Shown here piece after piece: positions 4,063 through 6,951 of a stretch of 6,951 bases of DNA. This stretch comes from Nitrospirota bacterium (GTDB taxonomy: Bacteria; Nitrospirota; Thermodesulfovibrionia; Thermodesulfovibrionales; Magnetobacteriaceae). Position 1 is the stretch's first letter. Each line of letters starts with the position of its first letter. Under the pieces are notes generated by a model. That model did no database searches. It had not been told where the DNA came from and was given only the letters and a program-made list of their open reading frames with translations. The position numbers and the translations under genes were made by a program. Where the stretch lies: NCBI GenBank assembly GCA_015233485.1, contig JADFXO010000205.1:1-6951 (forward strand). The letters are read 5' to 3'.

Positions 4063-4726
4063 TTTTGCAGATATCATAAGCAAGGCTAAGGAAATCCAGA
4101 ATTCACTGGCGGCAAAGGTAGAGATAGTAAGCCTCCGGAGAGATATAAAACTCGTGGCAGGTGTGGATGCCGCCTTCTACGGCGACAATGTTATTGGCAG
4201 CGCGTGTCTGTTCACATATCCGTCTCTCAATAAAATTGATGAGTTTGTCGTAGCGCAAAAGACTAACTTCCCCTATATCCCCGGGTTTTTATCCTTTAGG
4301 GAGGCCCCTGTGCTTATTGAGGCAATCATGGGGCTAAGGCATAGCCCAGATGCAATAATCGTAGATGGACAGGGGATAGCCCATCCAAGACGCATAGGGA
4401 TAGCCTCTCACATAGGTGTATTATTAAACACGGTCAGCATAGGCTGCGCAAAGTCAAGACTTATCGGGACTTATGAAGAGCCGGGCATGGAAAAAGGCAG
4501 CCGGAGTTATTTGTTTGACGCCGATGTGTGTGTCGGCGTTGTTTTAAGAAGCCGCGCGGGTGTTAAGCCATTGTTTATTTCCCCCGGGCATCTTATTGAT
4601 ATCGACGGGGCGGTTAATCTGGTATTAAGCTGCCTCAGCCGGTACAGGTTGCCAGAGCCGGCACGCTCTGCGCACAACACCGCCGCAAGAGCCAAGCAAT
4701 CGCCACTAGTGCCGCTTTCTGAATGA
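4046..4726 (+). CDS. nfi: Endonuclease V (deoxyinosine 3' endonuclease)
   Basis: 226-aa DNA repair nuclease that nicks DNA at the second phosphodiester bond 3' to deoxyinosine, starting removal of deaminated adenine. Catalytic and lesion-recognition motifs are all visible: VAGVDAAF (D41), PYIPGFLSFRE (Y77, wedge P-Y-I-P; E86), DGQGIAHPRRIGIASHIG (D107, H113) and GCAKSRLIG (K136). The length matches bacterial enzymes. The ATG at 4046 is chosen because it gives the family N-terminus and lies 6 nt after a perfect -10 box. An in-frame ATG at 4025 lies upstream of that -10, and the longer frame from 3938 would run through nfu. There is no Shine-Dalgarno, so leaderless translation is predicted. Its 3' end overlaps the tail of the convergent SpoU-family gene by 21 bp. 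Confidence 0.92.
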   Translation: MRGIANFADIISKAKEIQNSLAAKVEIVSLRRDIKLVAGVDAAFYGDNVIGSACLFTYPSLNKIDEFVVAQKTNFPYIPGFLSFREAPVLIEAIMGLRHSPDAIIVDGQGIAHPRRIGIASHIGVLLNTVSIGCAKSRLIGTYEEPGMEKGSRSYLFDADVCVGVVLRSRAGVKPLFISPGHLIDIDGAVNLVLSCLSRYRLPEPARSAHNTAARAKQSPLVPLSE

Positions 4727-5497
4727 CTCATAGAGAAACACCGCCGCCGCTGCTGCCGCGTTAAGACTCCCCGTAATGCCGCGCATTGGAATCGAGGCGG
4801 TTACGTCTGCCATTTTAATAATATCCGGGGACGCGCCCACCGCCTCCGAGCCGAGCACTACGGCAAAGGGCGAGGCCATGTCTATGTCTCTGATGTCCAT
4901 GCCGCCCTCCGGCACGGTTACTATCAGTCGTATGCCCCTGTCCTTCAGCCACGACGCCAGCTCCTGCTTTGCTGTGGCGTACACCACCGCGAGATTGAAA
5001 ATCCCCCCTGCCGAGGCCCTTATGGCCTTCGGGGCGTAGGGATTCGATGTGTTTGGCAAGATAACAATTGTGTCAGTGGCAAACGCCTCTGCCGTGCGTA
5101 TAATCGCGCCAAGATTCCCCGGGTCTTTCATCCCGTCGCATATGACTATTTGAGGGTTGGCTGCCGCGTCGATGTCCACGAGGGAGAAATTTTTTCTTGC
5201 CCCTATGCCGGCGATACCCTGCGGGGTTTGCGTATCAGAGAGTTTTTCCATTACCATTGGGGATACCTCGTCAAGGGTTAAGCCAAGTTTATTTAATCTT
5301 TCTATGACGGGGGCGTTGGCGTCTTTCAAGGCGAATTCATAGGTGAAAAAGACCCTTTGAATCGCAACGCCGGCATCGAGGGCAGTGGTAAAGAGCCGCG
5401 TGCCTTCGATAAAAAAGGCATCGTTTCTGTATCTGCCGTGATTGTTCTTAATGGCAACGGCATCTTTTATTTTTTCATTAGATAAAGAGGCTATCAT
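4706..5497 (-). CDS. SpoU/TrmH-family RNA 2'-O-ribose methyltransferase
   Basis: 263-aa SAM-dependent (SPOUT-fold, trefoil-knot) methyltransferase, probably acting on 23S rRNA, though tRNA is possible. An N-terminal substrate-binding region, ASLSNEKIKDAV ... FFIEGTRL (about 3-35), precedes the catalytic domain. Motif 1 is DPGNLGAIIRTAEAFA (125-140; N128, R134), motif 2 is FAVVLGSEAVGAS (211-223) and motif 3 is IPMRGITGSLNAAAA (237-251). Motif 3 carries the SLN SAM-pocket sequence with alanines where NVSVA is more usual. The specific target nucleotide cannot be read from sequence. The start at 5497 is chosen because a TTGACA-type promoter lies upstream at 5560-5531 and the family N-terminus begins here. 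A GTG at 5512 is the alternative, and the ATG at 5560 would lie within the promoter. It ends 21 bp inside the endonuclease V gene. Confidence 0.87.
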   Translation of the reverse strand: MIASLSNEKIKDAVAIKNNHGRYRNDAFFIEGTRLFTTALDAGVAIQRVFFTYEFALKDANAPVIERLNKLGLTLDEVSPMVMEKLSDTQTPQGIAGIGARKNFSLVDIDAAANPQIVICDGMKDPGNLGAIIRTAEAFATDTIVILPNTSNPYAPKAIRASAGGIFNLAVVYATAKQELASWLKDRGIRLIVTVPEGGMDIRDIDMASPFAVVLGSEAVGASPDIIKMADVTASIPMRGITGSLNAAAAAAVFLYESFRKRH

Positions 5498-5505
5498 TTT
5501 CTCAA

Positions 5506-5535
5506 TAGACACAACTGCGTGTCTTGGTTTACAAT
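5506..5535 (+). promoter_or_regulatory. Promoter of the DUF362 gene, probably leaderless
   Basis: TAGACA (5506-5511, 5 of 6) and TACAAT (5530-5535, 5 of 6) with an 18-bp spacer. Only five nt separate the -10 from the ATG at 5541, so the predicted start of transcription coincides with the start codon. No Shine-Dalgarno is present. Confidence 0.55.
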
Positions 5536-5560
5536 AAACAATGGTTAAGGTATTTGTCAA
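5531..5560 (-). promoter_or_regulatory. Promoter of the SpoU-family gene
   Basis: Perfect TTGACA (5560-5555) and TATTGT (5536-5531, 4 of 6) with an 18-bp spacer. It lies back to back with and overlaps the DUF362 promoter, and reaches into the first codons of that gene. The transcript would start near 5524, which excludes the ATG at 5560 as the methyltransferase start. Confidence 0.5.
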
Positions 5561-6695
5561 AGAGTCGGCATATGATTACGCCGTACTGAGGAAAGATATG
5601 TTTGACATGATGGCGGCAATTGGGGAGTCCTCATCTGTCAGGATAAGTGCCGGACAGCGGGTCATCATCAAGCCCAATCTGCTTACCTCGGCACGTCCTG
5701 ATAAGGCGTTGACAACCCATCCCCTGATTATTAAGGCGGCGGTGGAGTATGTTTTGGAAAAAGGCGCGCTGCCTCAGGTCTCAGACAGCCATGCGTCATT
5801 TACAAAGTTCCCCAGGTTAATCGAAGAATGTGGCATAGCGGGGGCGCTGAATGGCCTTCCCGTGGATATTAAAGAGTTCACAGTATCAAAAAAAGTACTC
5901 TCAACGCGCGGCGGAAAGGAGTTTACGCCGGCCTCGCGTTATAATACCCTTGAGCTGGCAGAAGACGCCCTTGAGGCCGACATAATAATAAATCTACCCA
6001 AACTCAAGACCCATACTCAGATGGGCCTCACGCTGGCGGTTAAAAACCTCTTCGGATGCGTCGTAGGAAGGAGAAAGCCTCAGTGGCATTTCAATCTTGG
6101 AGAAAACAAAGAGTTATTCGCTGGTCTTTTAGTGACGATATACAGCGTGCTGAGGCCTGAAATCAATATTATTGATGGGATACTCGGCATGGAAGGCGAT
6201 GGTCCCGGCACAGCCGGTATTCCCAGACATTTGGGGGTTATCATGGGCAGTTCAAACGCCGTGGCCCTTGATATGGCCGTCTGCCGGATGCTTGGCGCTG
6301 AGGAGATGTCTCTGCCCACCAATAAGGCGGCAAGCGACATGGGTCTGGCTGATGAGTTCACGATTTCAGGGGAAATGAAATACGTGGAGAATTTTATTAT
6401 TCCAACCCTCACAAGTATGGTCTTTGGCCCGCCTTTCGCGAGAAAAATACTAAGGAATAATCTGACATCCCATCCCAAGAACATTGAAGGGGCGTGTAAG
6501 CTATGTAACGAATGCGTAAAAATATGTCCGGCGCAGGCGATAACAAACGACGCGAAGAGGCTGCATTTCGACTACGATAAATGTATCAGATGTTACTGCT
6601 GTATAGAGGTATGCCCGCACAAGGCAATCAGGGTATATCAGCCTCTGGCGCTCAAGTCAATCAAGAAAATCTCTAAGGTGTTTCATACCAGATAG
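5541..6695 (+). CDS. DUF362-domain protein with C-terminal 2x[4Fe-4S] ferredoxin module
   Basis: 384-aa protein, probably cytosolic (no signal peptide or membrane segment). The DUF362 domain spans about 1-290, with typical motifs VIIKPNLL near residue 42, VSDSHASF, INLPKLKTHTQMGLTLAVKNLFGCVVG near 150-175 and NIIDGILGMEGDGPGTAG near 210. The C-terminal ferredoxin part carries two cluster motifs: C319-x2-C322-x2-C325-x3-C329-P and C348-x2-C351-x2-C354-x3-C358-P, each expected to hold one [4Fe-4S] cluster. C353 is an extra cysteine within the second motif. The length and architecture are complete for the ferredoxin-fused subfamily. The biochemical role of DUF362 is not established, although an electron-transfer or reductive reaction is likely. 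It is divergent from the methyltransferase gene (43-bp gap) and predicted leaderless. The hairpin repeat at 6767-6833 lies downstream. Confidence 0.9.
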   Translation: MVKVFVKESAYDYAVLRKDMFDMMAAIGESSSVRISAGQRVIIKPNLLTSARPDKALTTHPLIIKAAVEYVLEKGALPQVSDSHASFTKFPRLIEECGIAGALNGLPVDIKEFTVSKKVLSTRGGKEFTPASRYNTLELAEDALEADIIINLPKLKTHTQMGLTLAVKNLFGCVVGRRKPQWHFNLGENKELFAGLLVTIYSVLRPEINIIDGILGMEGDGPGTAGIPRHLGVIMGSSNAVALDMAVCRMLGAEEMSLPTNKAASDMGLADEFTISGEMKYVENFIIPTLTSMVFGPPFARKILRNNLTSHPKNIEGACKLCNECVKICPAQAITNDAKRLHFDYDKCIRCYCCIEVCPHKAIRVYQPLALKSIKKISKVFHTR

Positions 6696-6766
6696 CCGTA
6701 CTGCCAGGGCAAACGCACTAACTGAGCTTTCGCACCAGGGAATAGTGAATTTACCCATAGTCCGTC

Positions 6767-6833
6767 ATTCCGGCTTGTCCGGAATCTTATTTGTCTTGAG
6801 GATGTGTAGAGAAAGATTCCAGACAAGCCGGAA
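6767..6833. repeat. Intergenic inverted repeat (REP/MITE-like), also a possible terminator
   Basis: Two 21-nt arms, 6768-6788 and 6813-6833, are inverted copies with one mismatch, separated by 24 nt. Each arm is itself a hairpin: ATTCCGG-CTTGT-CCGGAAT on the left (6767-6785) and a slightly degraded version on the right. The preceding CGTCATTCCGG is the kind of start seen in dispersed GTCATTCC-type intergenic repeats of many bacteria. It lies about 70 nt past the DUF362 stop codon. Copy number elsewhere cannot be judged from this window. Confidence 0.65.
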
Positions 6834-6851
6834 CTTGCCATAAGATGGCAG

Positions 6852-6951
6852 ATGCTGGATGTTACGGTAGAAGAAGGCATAAAAGAACTCTGCACCTTAT
6901 GTGTCGATGAAGTGTCGTTTAATGGGGGTAGCCAGGACGTGCAATCAGATA
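6852..6951 (+). CDS. Possible 5' end of an unidentified gene (runs off window)
   Basis: An ATG at 6852 opens 33 codons beginning MLDVTVEEGIKELCTLCVDE with no stop before the edge. It has no clear ribosome binding site, and it starts only 19 nt after the inverted repeat. The composition (Val/Glu/Lys/Asp-rich with codon choice like the neighbours) looks protein-like, but I do not recognise it. It could be a remnant or a chance frame. Confidence 0.3.
   Translation, partial: MLDVTVEEGIKELCTLCVDEVSFNGGSQDVQSD

Noticed and set aside
5498..5560. Longer methyltransferase start at ATG 5560
   Set aside because: It would place the start codon within the TTGACA -35 box and inside the DUF362 coding region. 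The family N-terminus begins at about 5497.
6080..6484. 134-codon minus-strand frame
   Set aside because: Shadow of the DUF362 gene, which carries unmistakable motifs on the other strand.
6683..6895. 70-codon minus-strand frame at the right edge
   Set aside because: It runs through both arms of the inverted repeat and has no ribosome site. It is a typical spurious call over REP/MITE elements.

Overview
The window looks like a chromosomal stretch from an uncultured Gram-negative-type bacterium. The mix of a BTAD (SARP-like) regulator, a secreted BACON-domain protein, a partner-switch ATPase/STAS-like pair, a stand-alone Nfu and a DUF362 ferredoxin protein would suit Nitrospirota or a deltaproteobacterial-type lineage. 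That placement is an inference from gene content, not proven.

Left part (1-2340, all genes on the minus strand). A BTAD regulator gene (2208-1420) is followed by a previously untracked 56-aa small gene (1299-1129) and a secreted protein gene with two BACON repeats (1055 to the window edge). In front of the small gene lie four direct repeats of consensus GTTACAY (RTGTAAC on the coding strand) spaced exactly 11 bp apart and abutting a -10-like box. Two more copies of the same heptamer, again exactly 11 bp apart, lie upstream of the regulator itself. This is the operator geometry of SARP/BTAD activators, so the block reads as a self-contained autoregulated circuit: regulator -> own promoter plus a small-protein/secreted-protein operon. 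The BACON gene is cut at about nt 126 by what looks like the end of an IS21-type element.

Middle (2340-3770). This is a scarred region. It holds a possible TPR scrap, the C-terminal part of mutL (minus strand) and a 5'-truncated RsbW-like ATPase (plus strand), joined at about 2815-2825. Next come a STAS-like partner gene and a gene-free stretch with four hairpins. A single deletion between formerly divergent mutL and ATPase genes would explain the mutL/ATPase junction.

Right part (3767-6695). These are compact housekeeping-type genes in alternating orientation: nfu (-), endonuclease V (+), a SpoU-family RNA methyltransferase (-) and a DUF362 protein with two [4Fe-4S] clusters (+). The two divergent pairs have overlapping back-to-back promoters in intergenic gaps of 40-50 bp. 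In both pairs the plus-strand gene has its -10 box only 5-6 nt before the ATG, so both are predicted to be leaderless. The endonuclease V and methyltransferase genes overlap tail to tail.

End (6696-6951). An intergenic inverted repeat of REP/MITE type is followed by a short open frame running off the window.
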